From Tubulanus polymorphus (Eukaryota > Nemertea > Palaeonemertea > Tubulaniformes > Tubulanidae), in contig NC_134026.1 of assembly GCF_964204645.1 (NCBI RefSeq), positions 22,834,650 through 22,898,649 on the forward strand: a stretch of 64,000 bases of DNA. The letters run 5' to 3'. Shown in pieces: positions 1 to 11,136 of the stretch. Positions within the stretch are counted from its first letter, which is position 1. Every line of letters begins with the position of its first letter. A program made the position numbers and the translations under genes. A model generated the notes under the pieces. That model did not search any database. It was not told the origin of the DNA and saw only the letters and a list, made by a program, of their open reading frames with translations.

Positions 1-98
1 TAAAATGGTATGGAAATTTGGATATGTAGAATTATTCTATTATATATCGGTTGTCAGATTCATAGTTATTCAGATTTGTTTCTTTTGTTCTATCTCAG

Positions 99-1495
99 CG
101 ATTCTCGAAACATCATGAACGGTCATCGATCCAGGATATTTGCAGTCCAGTATCATCCAAACATTTCAGGGCTTTTCATATCCGGTGGATGGGATGATAC
201 CATACAGGTACAGTTATTGAATCGATTATAGGCTGGTACATTTTGTTCTGATGTCTGAGACTTTGTTAAATAGCAGTTGATATATTTATTTATAGTTTTG
301 GGATGAGAGAGAACAACATTCTATCAGGTAAAATTATTGAACCTAGCTTGTTGAATATTTGATTGACAAAATGATTAACAAAACTTTTTTGTGATTTTTC
401 CCCAGGAAAATCTCAGGAGTGAATGGACCACATATCTGTGGAGATGCTATGGACATCGATCCTTTTCACGGTCACATACTAACTGGATCCTGGAGAAAGG
501 ATAACACATTACAGGTATGACCCATGCACAGATTTGTTAATCACTTGTGTTAAGATAGGTTCGTGTTGAATGCGCGACATGCATTGCAAGATCTAAATTG
601 ATTCACTGTTTTCTATTTCAGATCTGGGATTTTGCTTCCGGAGACAAAGTGAAAGATGTACCACAAGATACCTTACAAAGATGTCAGGTAATTTGATTTG
701 TGCTCTTATCATACAGTCGTCTAGCTTTCCACAGATAGTTCTTACATATTGTACTGAACATGTATCCGTTGCAACAGTGTTTCATGTCGCACTATGTAGC
801 GTAGAACTAATGAATATTGACATTTTTCTGATATATTAGCCTTGTCCATATGGTGGTCCCAAAAAAGAAGATATGGTGAGATCAATTGTTCCAAAAATGT
901 ACACAATACTATGTTGCATGGTTTTATAAATGTCTTCATCTTATGTCTTCTGGTGCTGTTTATAATATGTACTCATATACAAAAGGTGTATTTTCTTCAT
1001 TGTTTACTTCTGTATATCCCCAATTGATGTTTTTCCATTGTGTTTGACCCAAAATGATGGTAATTTTGAAATAATATGGGACCTCATAGTTATCATTTTT
1101 TTTCAGCTCTACTGTGCACAATGGCTTGGCAGAGATATGATTGCTTGTGCGGGTTCTGACAACAACATAGTTCGTATTATTGACAGAGGAACTTTAAATG
1201 TAAGTTATAGCTATGCATGAACTAGTTGAATCTACTAAGGGCCTGCTATGTGTTTATTTTAGCAGTTTATAGGAGTCTGTATGTTTCCACATATACATGT
1301 ACATAGCATCAAATACATGTACAGTATTCTACCAGTATTTTCATTCAATCTATTGATTATCTTCAGACTATTGGTCAGTTGGTTGATTTGCCGCAGGGAG
1401 TGTACTGTATGGATAATACAAGAGCTAACAACAACCCCAAGGTGGCGTGTGGAAGCAAGAATTCCATATACATCGTTAGACAGGACAAGATTTAA
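99..1495 (+). CDS. WD40-repeat protein, 3' part (5' end lies left of the window)
   Basis: Exons read as 99-207, 296-327, 406-514, 622-687, 840-875, 1107-1199 and 1367-1495 (TAA 1493-1495), all with AG/GT borders and matching phases. They give about 190 residues. The product shows WD40-type blades: a GH dipeptide followed by a YHP strand and a SGGWDDTIQFWD blade end, then GDAMDIDP...ILTGSW...LQIWDFASG, then YCAQWLG...ACAGSDN. WD40 propellers are protein-interaction scaffolds, and I cannot name the orthologue. The first visible exon begins at the third base of a codon, so at least one coding exon lies upstream. Exon 840-875 is only 36 nt and is the least certain, although its acceptor, donor and frame all fit. 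The gene converges with COG8. Confidence 0.8.
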
Positions 1496-2302
1496 TCTGA
1501 GATATTTCCAACGAAAGTGCTTCATGTCATGGAAGGAATTGATTCTGCTATTATTTCCCAAAAAGAAAACCCTTCTAAGGAATCAATAGCTATGTTGTTT
1601 ACATCCAACCGAAGATGTTTTGAATATATTTTTTTGCATATTTTGCATATAATATGTCGTATAATTTTTAGAAATTATACCTGTGCTTATTTGAAGAGGG
1701 TGTTGTATGATTGAAACTTTGAGGAAAAGCGCGGATGCAAGTAACCAACTGCTGACTAGAGAATTCATTACATTATTTTCTTTACTTCATTGTGTTATTT
1801 ATTAAGCTCCCTAAATAGCAGCAGCATCATAATCCTTTATCAAAATCATAACCAAACCACTATAGAGAAAATACTTGAAAACTTTTGTTGATAAGTTAAA
1901 TTTGCGTTATAAATGTACATATGATAAGTATGGTGATAGATGCATTTTGTAGAGTTGAGTAGCATTTTACAACAATCCATCTGATCATCATTTACAAGGC
2001 TGCCTATAAGATTATATTGTGTTACAAACAAAATTTGTTCCAAACTGCATAATTAACTTGCTGAATAGGTATAAAACAGATACTATATTTAAATGAACGT
2101 GGCCGAAAAATTTTATATCTCCATTTTTTCGTGAACCGTATATTTGTTGAAAGATTATTTTTAATGTGTATGTTAATCAATTGTCAATGAAACAAACTGC
2201 TATACCAAATAAATAGAATGTAAATAGATACCGTCCACAAAAAAAGTGTACATATAACCACATTATTTGTGATATACGTTGTATTGTAGAATTCATAGTC
2301 TA

Positions 2303-2308
2303 AATAAA
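2303..2308 (+). terminator. Poly(A) signal AATAAA, WD40 gene
   Basis: Canonical AATAAA about 810 bases after the stop codon of the WD40 gene. A second hexamer at 2208-2213 could be used instead. Confidence 0.4.
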
Positions 2309-2514
2309 ACTTTTGTTGTAACAATTGATCTTTTCTGGCTCCTTAGTTTGAATGATGCAATCCTCATGATCTATTCGTTTTCTCTACTCAGTCCTGGAAA
2401 TTGTTGTATCCTCATCCACAGTGATCTCTGTCATTCTATGCTCCTAGTATAACCAATACGGATAACAAACATCAAGGTAGATAAAATGGAAAATATAAGT
2501 TATCCATTATCCAG

Positions 2515-2520
2515 TTTATT
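2515..2520 (-). terminator. Poly(A) signal AATAAA, COG8
   Basis: TTTATT on +, which is AATAAA on the COG8 strand, 65 bases beyond the COG8 stop codon. The spacing is typical for a short 3' UTR. Confidence 0.45.
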
Positions 2521-2584
2521 CATGTTTCCTATTGCCAATTCCCACAATAATAACATCATAATGACAAAACAATAAACATTGTAA

Positions 2585-5500
2585 TTAATCTGGCAGTTTT
2601 AATGGAGCTATATCAATATCAAGATCATCGTTATCTGAAGCTAATAGATTGGTATCAGTCTCTTCTGTAGTTGGTAATTCTGAGGCTTTTACTTCTAAAT
2701 TTTGACTAGAATGCACATGTATAGAGTCCACATTTTGTGAAATATTATCGACATTTTCTTGTGTATCACTTATCACAGTTGGTGGTTGTGATGCAAGAGA
2801 CTCCACTTGATGAATATTTTGCGTCTCTGATTGAGATATTTCAGTATTCATTGATGATGCAGGTTCAATTCGGTCGTCAATTCGAGTTCCTGACAATTCA
2901 ACAGCAGGAGATTCACCATGTGATTCTTTTTTATCGATTAACATAGTTAACGGCTCTTCTTCACTCCCAGCATCAGCAGTTGAGTCGGCGCTGATTTCAG
3001 TATTCGATAAAACGGTCTCCGATCCTGAAGGTGGCTGGGTTGTATCATCAGTCTCCGGATCGTCTGCTACAGGGGGCGCTTCATCTCTCTCTGGTATGAG
3101 ATGTTCAATCGGAGCTAGAATGGAAGCCACGTCTACTATACCAATATTACCCTGAAATAAAAAAAGAACAAAGAACATGAAATTCCTCAAATACTGAAGT
3201 TCCAGGAAGAAAATTCTTTTTAGATATGCAAACCTTACCAGTCTAACTAGTTCAATCAATGGTAATCCGAATATCTGAGCAATTTGTGCCGGAGGAAACA
3301 GGGTCTGTAGACATTTGTTCAAGTACGGAATGAGTTCGCGTGCAAGAACATGACAAAATTGTCCAAATGCGCTGCGTTCTCTTTGATCAAACACCGATTC
3401 TTCAGCCCTGGAAGATTTGACAAAAAATCTGAATTGGTCGATTTACCTTGAAATGCTGGGAATAGTTAAATTCGAGTTGGCAACTTTTTCAAACATTTCA
3501 TCAAATTTTAATGGCGACTTAATTGGCAGAGTTGGGATAAATTCATTAGGTCTAATACATGAATAAACAAACCTGTGAAATCCGAGTATAACTCTAATGA
3601 CGTGAGCGAGTGATGCTTGAAGTTTTTCGGCTACATTGCCAGCAACTGATATAGGAACACACAGACGTAGATCGTTGAAAGAAGTGAGAATGTTGTTACA
3701 GTACGCGGCTAATGGTTGATAATCAAGAAGCACTAGAGGCGGAGAAAGCTGCATCGACTGAAATAAACACAAATCATGATCATGATTATATTATAGGGTA
3801 CAATTAATATGTATAGAATCAATTTCTTCAACATTCCTTTTGTTTGAGATATGTAGGATGGATATATCTCTAATACACTTTTTTCAATCTTAAAATAGGG
3901 ATTGACCCTGTTATTTATTTGATTGGTAGATTTAGTTTGATCTATTCTTATTAAGTAATTTTGGTTCTGGTTCATTCAAACAATCTTCAAACTAAACAAT
4001 TAATATGTTTACCCTGTTATTTATTTGATTGGTAGATTTCATTTGATTGGTTCTAATCTAGTGTCCCTTACAAACCCACACCTGCCAAAAGTGAGACAGA
4101 GGGTTTGATATAGTTCTGTGATCGGTGGTCGAAATTACATTTTTTGTTTAACCCTTTCAGTGCTAACTTATTAATACCCTATAGTGCTGGACATAATTTG
4201 AAAATTTTTTTAAATTCCACCCTAGTGTGTTGAATAAAGGGATTACCACTATGGTGCATCTACACTGCGGCGCGGTGTATCGTTAGTTACTCATATTTCA
4301 CTTTGTTTGACAGGTGCTGCCTTTTTTCAAGAGAGATAATTACTAATCACTAAATGAATCAATACACCGCAGTGCGGTGTACTAGCAAAATCTATCACTG
4401 ATTTATACACTGCACTGCGGTGTAGACGCACTGAAAGGGTTAAATTAAAGTACATAATTAGGAATTTGGGTTCTGGTTCATTCAAACAATCTTCGAACCA
4501 GCCTAATTTATTCTATTTGATTCAAAAGGAGTGGAAGTGGTGATTACACAAAATCTTGATCGGATCTTAAATTCTTTACTCACATGAGTTAAATTAGAAT
4601 GAGTTGTTGTAGTTAAACCAGGAGAGCTTAGCAGACTATAAGACTGCATGGCTTCATCAAATCTATAAATACAATATCAAATCGTTAAGACATAATGACG
4701 GGTATAACAACACGTACTACATCCATCAAATCTGATAACTGACTTACTTTGAATTAGCATTTTTTAGAGCAGCGTCAAATTCTTTTAGAGCCGCGCGTTG
4801 GAAAATTGGAGGCAAAAGTCCGCGGAAATCTGCACCGACACGGCTGAAACTCAATCCGAAGTACATACACTGCCCGAGTATCGAATCAAGACGATTTCCA
4901 ATGCCTCGATCAAGATCAGATTCTAACGTAGCCAGAAACTGGGACACCTACATATGTAATGAGAACTTTCAGTTGCATTCAATGAAAAATAAACAGCCTG
5001 TCAATTGAGACACAATTTATAAATTTCAAAGACACACATTTCAATTTACCTTTTCCAAAATCCAGCCGTGAAATATCGCGGCTTCATTGATGCTGTCATC
5101 TCTAGCGGAGAAAAACGTATCATCATCGGAGAAAATCGCTCTATATTGAGTTATGATATCGAACAGATGAACACGACTCGCTTCGACACTCTTAGTTATA
5201 TGATGGTACGCTATGAATTTAAAGATTTTCAAACATTAACATCAATCACAATTTCGTATGTTGTGAATAAATCTAATCGACTTCTTACCATCTTCCGCTG
5301 ATATTCCTTTCAATACATTCTGAAACCATGAGTCTCTCGCCTAAATAAACACAAGTGAAGCAGGTTCATATTCTTATACTACATATAGGCCTACACCCAA
5401 AACCATAACGCATAATGTTTGAGATGAAATATCAAATGGAACAAACCTGTAGAAATTTGATTCTCAATTCTGCTTCGTTGAACACATCTAGCCGACGTAG

Positions 5501-6846
5501 ATAACCAATCACGCGTAAGCACGCCGGTAGCTGGATGTTAGTGCGTAGCTGCTGTATTAGTTGAGTCAGCATCAGCTGAGTTGATGACTTCACTTCTTCT
5601 ACGATATTCTACAGTAGAGATCGAAAAAAATGTGTTGCACAATTGAATCCAGTATGTGGAACCTGCTTAGACCGGATACTGATAGTGGAACCTGGACTGG
5701 ATACTGATAGGCTAATCGAAATTTATATAGTTTTCTTATCCCAGTTTTTTTTATGACAAGCATCGACTTAATATCATGAAGACAAAGTATATTCCTGGGC
5801 AGTTAGACGCGTTTTTGTCAATATTGATATCCTATCACTGCCTACCTGAATAACAGGAATGGACGAATGCTTCTTTTCCAATCTCTTCACATGAGCTGCA
5901 AGTTCCAACGCTTCTTCGTAATAACCGTTACGAACGCATGTGTCCATCAATTGTGGCATTTCAAGAATTTCTAATAGTTGTGTGTGTCGTTGCAATGTCT
6001 GCGAGTTCATGCGGCGACTGATGTTGATGTCTTCAGCGATTTGCAAGAAATCGCTGCATTCTGAAGAGAATTTAGGCAGCTTTTCCAACAAATCGCACAC
6101 GTGTTCTTCGATTATTTGAAACTAGAATTCACAAATATACCGGACTATAGTAAACATCATCAGTAACGTATCGTCCAAAAATATAAACATGTAGGTCTCA
6201 AGTAAAGGTCACACAAATATTGAAATTAATTGGGAAGTATTTGATGAGCAATATGATAGAGATTAAGTATAGAACTTGTTATTGACGATAGCTGCAATGA
6301 TCAGTTAGGCGCAAGAGGCAAAATATCTTCAGTCAGTATCTAAAGCAAGACAACAACTAGCCCATTATACTTACGTCCTGAAAGATTTCTTTTGAACATT
6401 CTGCCGTTTGAATGAATGTTTTATAGTTTTGGAAGGCTAAATCTTGAGTTTGTTCCAAAACTTGAGCTCGTTCCTCGGCGAGACGATCCGGTTCACGAGC
6501 TGAAAGTGAATTGAGAAAAAACTATTCGAAGAATTTCTTACTACTTTTGACAACAATACAACATCTTTCTATTTCAAGCTAGGTTATTCGTACCTAGTTT
6601 ATCTACTCCAAAGGAACTCAATTCTGACAGATATTCTGCAAAGTGAGGGTCTTCATTCCAGTTATCTAAAAAATAAAAACATATTGGAATGTATCAGTTA
6701 GAAGGCTTAAAAAGATTGAAAGACTGAGAATAGAGAAAAAATTTAGAAGTCAAAGACAAGGTATCATGAGTAAAGAATATACCTGGAAATGCATCTCTGA
6801 ATATGGCTGATAATATATTCGCATCATCCACGTCAAGTGAAGCCAT
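2585..6846 (-). CDS. COG8: Conserved oligomeric Golgi complex subunit 8 (COG8, Dor1 family), complete
   Basis: Twelve exons on -: 6846-6783, 6665-6594, 6499-6375, 6121-5846, 5608-5447, 5340-5289, 5210-5050, 4947-4748, 4662-4584, 3757-3573, 3407-3239 and 3151-2585. All junctions are GT-AG and phase-consistent, giving 703 residues. Recognisable COG8 blocks are [13 protein letters not shown] near the N-terminus, [69 protein letters not shown] and [23 protein letters not shown]8 belongs to the COG tether, which acts in retrograde traffic within the Golgi and so keeps glycosylation enzymes in place. After about residue 536 comes a long Asp/Glu/Ser/Thr-rich tail of roughly 165 residues with no family motif. 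It makes the protein longer than human COG8, which is about 610 residues. The gene starts about 1.1 kb from the ORF at 7980, which is on the opposite strand. Confidence 0.96.
3905..4494. repeat. Duplicated intron segment in COG8 intron 9, second copy interrupted
   Basis: A 29-base string starting ACCCTGTTATTTATTTGATT occurs identically at 3905-3933 and 4011-4039. A 26-base string starting GGTTCTGGTTCATTCAAACA occurs at 3963-3988 and 4469-4494. The order is the same in both copies, so this looks like one segmental duplication. The second copy was later opened by the MITE at 4152-4439 and by another 108 bases of unrelated sequence. Confidence 0.7.
4152..4439. mobile_element. MITE with TTAA target duplication, piggyBac-type ends
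   Basis: The 288-bp element starts CCCTTTCAGTGC and ends GCACTGAAAGGG, which are perfect 12-bp terminal inverted repeats beginning with CCC. It is flanked on both sides by TTAA (4148-4151 and 4440-4443). TTAA target duplication plus CCC ends is the hallmark of the piggyBac superfamily. There is no ORF, so it would be non-autonomous. Inside are three near-palindromic GC-rich motifs of the form TACAC-GCAGTGCG-GTGTA at 4261-4279, 4363-4381 and 4406-4424. It sits in an intron of COG8. Confidence 0.8.
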
Positions 6847-7979
6847 TACAACAATAAAACCGGTTTTTTGTGGGCCCAAGCAATTTATTATTTTTTCAAT
6901 TTATCATTACAATGTTGACTACGGGTGTAACTAAAATGAAGTGACACATGTCAAGTGGTTGAGTTCGAATCCCATTAATAATCAAAAGTCCTTGTTATGT
7001 AGATTGGATATATGCCCGTCTTTGGAAGATAATATTTAAAAATATTTGTTAAATCATTAAATGCTGATTTAGAATTTTGTTAACTGTTCAGTGCGGTGCA
7101 CAGCTCCCCGCGCAGGTATTTCATCATCAATTTGGTTGATGTCGGTTGCGCTGGTAACTTATCGAGTGTTACAATATTTAACCGTCATTTTTATGATTTT
7201 CGAGCTCATAATAGTTTTAACAAATCTTTAAACATCCACTGGAAACGATTAAAAATGAAATATATACATCAATCTATATCTAATGAGCAATAAATGTATA
7301 TCTGAATAGTGACTCGAACCCAGGTGACGTTTGTTTTCGTCGACATTGACCAGAATTGTACTTGAAATATTCAATTCAAATCAATTTAGGCCAGACCGAC
7401 GCCAACAGCGTGCGCGTGTGTATGACCGACGTGTAACACATGTGAAAAAGGTAAGATGGTAAATTTATCACTTTTTCGACTCTTTAACTCCCGTATAATT
7501 TATGTTAGTTGGCACTGTTTATACTACAGCACTGACTGTATCCGGTAAACCGGCCTAAGACTACAAAAAGTCAAAAAATTCCCCTTTCTCTCAAACCAGA
7601 CAGACTAAGCTAAAAACCTGTCTTAAAATAAAAAGACTATAAAAGTCCAAAAAGTCCTGCTCTTTCAAATCCAACCCAACCACTGGACTGGACCCTCTGC
7701 TGCTGGCTCTAGTTTGTCTGGGAATGTGGGATAGAGCTTTTGGGATATTTCACGTAATCTTTTGAACACAATTTATTAATAGGCCTATGCCTTTGAAAAC
7801 TACCGGTATTACTCTTTTCAAGCCTTTAGGGTCTAATAGCCTAATGTTATAATTCTAATGGTCAAATAAATGTGTATTAGGCTTACGCGGTCTTACTCAT
7901 CGCTTTCATATACTTCCTTTATTTAGGTAGAAACGTATTAGGCCTACAGTCTTTAATTGAGAGGAAGATTTAAAAGATC
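6847..7979. other. Intergenic region with COG8 promoter
   Basis: This is the 1.1-kb gap between the COG8 start codon and the ORF at 7980 on the other strand. No convincing gene is present. Short tRNA B-box-like strings (TTCGAATCC near 6964, and GGGTTCGAGTC on - near 7312) have no cloverleaf around them. The promoter of COG8 must lie here, but no clear TATA or initiator stands out. Confidence 0.4.
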
Positions 7980-8518
7980 ATGCCAAAAAAGGGGAAATAT
8001 GCCTTAGCTGATGGCAGCAGTGGCGGTGGTGACAAGAAAACATCTGATGATTTATCTCCTGAGAGCAGCTCGAGCACATTAGAAGAAATTACGATGGGTA
8101 AACAGATTGATCCGAAAGATGGTGAGTTATCTCTAAAAGTGTTAGAATTGAAACATTTCAGGTGGTTCCTCTACCACCCATCCTCAGTCTAAAATGATAT
8201 GTCAAATAAATACACAAGACACAAATTACTGCATAGTCATAGCCGTAGCAGCCACTGCGGCGACCAAATGTACCACACCCAGCGGCAGCGCAGTGCTCCC
8301 TCCATCTGCAACGTTTGTACTCGCTCTGACCATTCTGTCACCCTCAACAAAGGTTTCAGTCCTCATGATAAACTTATCAAACAAATCAAAGCGAACTCAA
8401 TGTCTTTTTGAGAGAGTTGAAAAATGATTTTAGCACCAGGGATATGAAAAGTTCAATTTCCAAAGAACATTCATCAAGATCAAAATCAAGAACTTTATTC
8501 TGTAGTTTGGGCATTTAA
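7980..8518 (+). pseudogene. Unrecognised ORF region, probably decayed or mis-spliced
   Basis: An ATG at 7980 opens a Lys/Ser/Gly-rich reading (MPKKGKYALADGSSGGG...). The same frame stays open through 8411 apart from a single TAA at about 8190. Shifting one frame at about 8405 continues with FLRELKNDF... rich in Ser/Lys/Arg to a TAA at 8516-8518. One part carries a CNVCTRSDH string with paired Cys. A good donor (GATG then GTGAGT, 8121/8122) could also make 7980-8121 a first coding exon ending in phase 1, with the rest unrelated. I do not recognise the protein. A dead retroposed ORF and a real gene with a distant second exon are both possible. Confidence 0.35.
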
Positions 8519-9432
8519 CGTTTTCAAGTTAGTCTAGCGCCTAGCCTTTTCCCATCTTGTCAGATCATCTGGAATACAGTGTGATAAGTTCGTCATTTTA
8601 TGCTACTGATGAGCATTTTTGTTTTAATCAGTCTTTGAATAGGCATTTACACTTATGATTTATTTATTTATCCTTTTCACTGTTACTTGAACTTTGTCTA
8701 TGGCACTTCTGATTGTTGAAGTGCTACTTTACTACTGAGAACTATCACTTGTACCTCTTGTTTGTAGGACTGAAGTGCTATTTTGGATGCAAGTTCATTG
8801 CCAGGCCCTTCAATTACACACTTATTTACTGAGTAAAAATTTTGATTCATGAAAATTTAATCAATGATTACCTTGCTGTGTACCTTCCTTAGTACAAGAG
8901 TATATCTCACAGGCTTTTTACCATTACTATCACTTTTATGTCCAATTGAAATGATAAGGCCAATTTTGTATGGTTTAGCGAGCCGAAGAACACAAATTGA
9001 ACATTCTATTGCATAAAAAACCAATAGGTCTTGGTTTTTAGCCCACTTGGCCACAATAAACAACTACCCTTGTGAAGTCCAGGCTACGGACCTGTGTATT
9101 TATGTGGTTGAATGATAAACCAAGATATTTTACAGTGCTGATCCCTGTATACCTATAGAACTGATAGACATTTTCCAACCTGTTCAGTTGTTTTGCTATA
9201 AGATATTTCACCATTTACAATTAATTATTGTGCAGTGAAAATTCATATTAAGTTTAGTTACATTTATATTTTGCTGAATAAGAAACTTTCTCAAAATCTA
9301 GGTAAATTGTGTTAGGTTTCTGAGAATTCATTTTCTATTCGCTTTTAAAATTAGATCTTACAAATGAATTATAGCCGTAATAAAGACTTGATATGATATC
9401 TTTATATTAAGGCTAAGTTAATTTTCCAATAA
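8519..9432. other. Noncoding stretch, no feature recognised
   Basis: AT-rich sequence with frequent stops in all frames. The longest open stretch, on - at 9063-8857, has no recognisable motif. Nothing further is supported. Confidence 0.4.
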
Positions 9433-9447
9433 GCGAGAAGATACTGT

Positions 9448-9518
9448 CAGTTTCAGTACATTCTCAGTCAGCACATTCTCAGACAGTCAGTTCACTCCAG
9501 ACAGTCAGTACATTCTCA
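9448..9518 (+). repeat. Degenerate short tandem repeat before the receptor ORF
   Basis: Imperfect reiteration of a unit like CAGTACATTCTCAGTCAG (TACATTCTCAGTCAG, CACATTCTCAGACAG, CAGTACATTCTCAT). It lies directly before the N-terminal coding part of the receptor and may have disturbed its start. Confidence 0.5.
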
Positions 9519-9519
9519 T

Positions 9520-10438
9520 TTGATCTGGAGGAATCATGAATTCTACTCAGATGCGAATTGGTCGGTCTTACATCAGTTACGTCGTTCTCATGTCTTTGGT
9601 GAACAGGTCCGGAACCTACTGTACCGTGTCATTCTGCCCATCTTGTATCTGTTCGGAGCGTTTGGAAATTCAGCCACTTTCCTAATAATGATAAGTCGCA
9701 GATTCCGCAGTATATCTTACGCTAACTATCTGATCGTTTTGTCTCTCAACGATTTCACGTACTGTATAGATTTTACGCTGATGCCTGTTTTACAAGTCGT
9801 TCTCTTGCATCTAAACACCGGTGCTATATTCATGATGAATTCAAAGATCAGTTGTCAAATCTATGAATTTGTTATGATACTCGCAGCCTTCAATAGTGCG
9901 TGGTTAATAGTGGCAATATCTCTAGAACGTGCGGCAGTTGTGCTCTTCCCGTTCACATCTCGTTTGATATGTACACCAAGATTTGCTAGATTCGCTATAT
10001 TGATAATTACCGCAGTAAATGCACTAGTTCTATATCTTCTTCCTACTTTGTCGATACGACCAAATCATATTTTATACCACATGTGGCATCCATGTTTTCA
10101 TACTGCCTTTAGCTTTAATTATAACATCAAATTCTGTTATAATAGTTCAGTTATTCAGAGGGTCAAAAATGGTTTCGTCTGATCAGAAAACTGCAAAATC
10201 GAAATGTAAAACAATAATGCTTGTAACTGTCTCACTCGCATTTGCAATATTTACGCTTCCAACTGCGATTACTACATTTTTACCAATCTCACCGGAACAG
10301 AGAGATTTTCTATATGATATTTTTGTTCAGTTTCAAATGTTTAACTATGTAGTAAATTTCTACATGTATCTTTTACTTGGACAAGAAATTCGTGAATATT
10401 TCTGTATGAAAATGCGCTGTAGAAATTCATACAAATAA
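9520..10438 (+). pseudogene. Rhodopsin-class (class A) GPCR, intronless, frame-disrupted
   Basis: Seven-transmembrane receptor in two frames. The frame beginning 9520 carries TM1 (LYLFGAFGNSATFLIMI, with the TM1 GN), TM2 (LIVLSLNDF, where LAxxD is usual), TM3 ending SLERAAVVLFPF (an ERA form of DRY) and TM4. The frame containing 10169 carries TM5 (FILPLALIITSN), a Lys-rich loop, TM6 and TM7 ending VNFYMYLLLGQEIR, with NFxxY in place of NPxxY, then a TAA at 10436-10438. TM5 in the second frame reads back to about 10050, so the break lies at about 10030-10062. The first frame has no ATG before TM1: its nominal start is a TTG, and an ATG at 9536 (MNSTQM..., with an N-glycosylation sequon) is in the other frame. 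The family is probably a neuropeptide/FMRFamide-receptor-like orphan. Two indels suggest a pseudogene; base-call errors are the alternative. Confidence 0.75.
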
Positions 10439-11136
10439 GCTTTGATTTCATGTGTTCCTGTCATAAACTCAAGAAAATGCCAAAGTGATTTACAATTAAT
10501 GAATCTACTTACATAAATCATACAAAATTATGTCAAATCATCAATGATTTGTCAGACGTTATTTTGAATGAAATACCTGGGGAGCTAATCAAGCTTAGAT
10601 TTAGATAGGCTTAGGAGATGAGCTGTCACTGTCCGTCCGTTGTCCATCCGTATATGAAATCCAGTGTTGAAGATATTTGGTTTATAGGTGTATCTACCCT
10701 TGACACATCTTCAGCCACAAAACTGGCCCAATCAGAATCAAGATGGCCGACTGGTGGCCATTGTTATTGGCAAAAATAAACACCGAAGTTTTCAAAGGAA
10801 AGTGATCTTTCATATTTGTATCACCCTTGAGACCATCAACGTGTAAGAACAATTGGATCAATCGGACTCAAGGTGGCCATCTGATGACCGTTTTGTGCCC
10901 AAATAGTTGGTCATGGTGTCCCTTGACCCCTAGTTGATCTTGGTTCACCGACACCTGTCATTAATAGTTATTGCACATTTTGTTCTAAAGTTATTGTATG
11001 TTGTTTAAAGGGATGACATTCCCTTGAACTAAAGCATATATAAAGATAAACATAAGAATTGATTAGATTATATGATTGAGTCGCAGTATGGGGTAGCGTT
11101 AGCGTGGTACACATCTGTTACTTCCTTCATCACAAA
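10439..11136. other. Intergenic, contains a dispersed noncoding repeat
   Basis: There is no gene. The segment from about 10600 to 10990 contains GTCCGTCCGTTGTCC, then AAGATGGCCGACTGGTGGCC and a second AAGGTGGCCATCTG. These phrases recur in other noncoding parts of the window (see 19440-20010, 29640-30070 and 46200-46740). The upstream region of the SLC17 gene follows. Confidence 0.45.

Larger units (their letters stand above)
1496..2584 (+). other. 3' UTR of the WD40 gene and convergent intergenic gap
   Basis: No further coding signal is seen. Canonical AATAAA hexamers occur on + at 2208-2213 and 2303-2308 and are plausible poly(A) signals for the WD40 gene. The opposing gene has its own candidate signal at 2515-2520 on -, so the two 3' ends appear to be separated by a couple of hundred bases. 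Confidence 0.5.

Noticed and set aside
1259-1589. Overlapping 100-residue ORFs on both strands
   Set aside because: These are shadows over the last intron and final exon of the WD40 gene. The true frame ends at 1495.
6955-7330. tRNA-like TTCGAATCC (+) and GGGTTCGAGTC (-)
   Set aside because: Only the T-loop string is present. No acceptor, D or anticodon arms can be folded around either, so I do not call tRNAs. They may be SINE debris.
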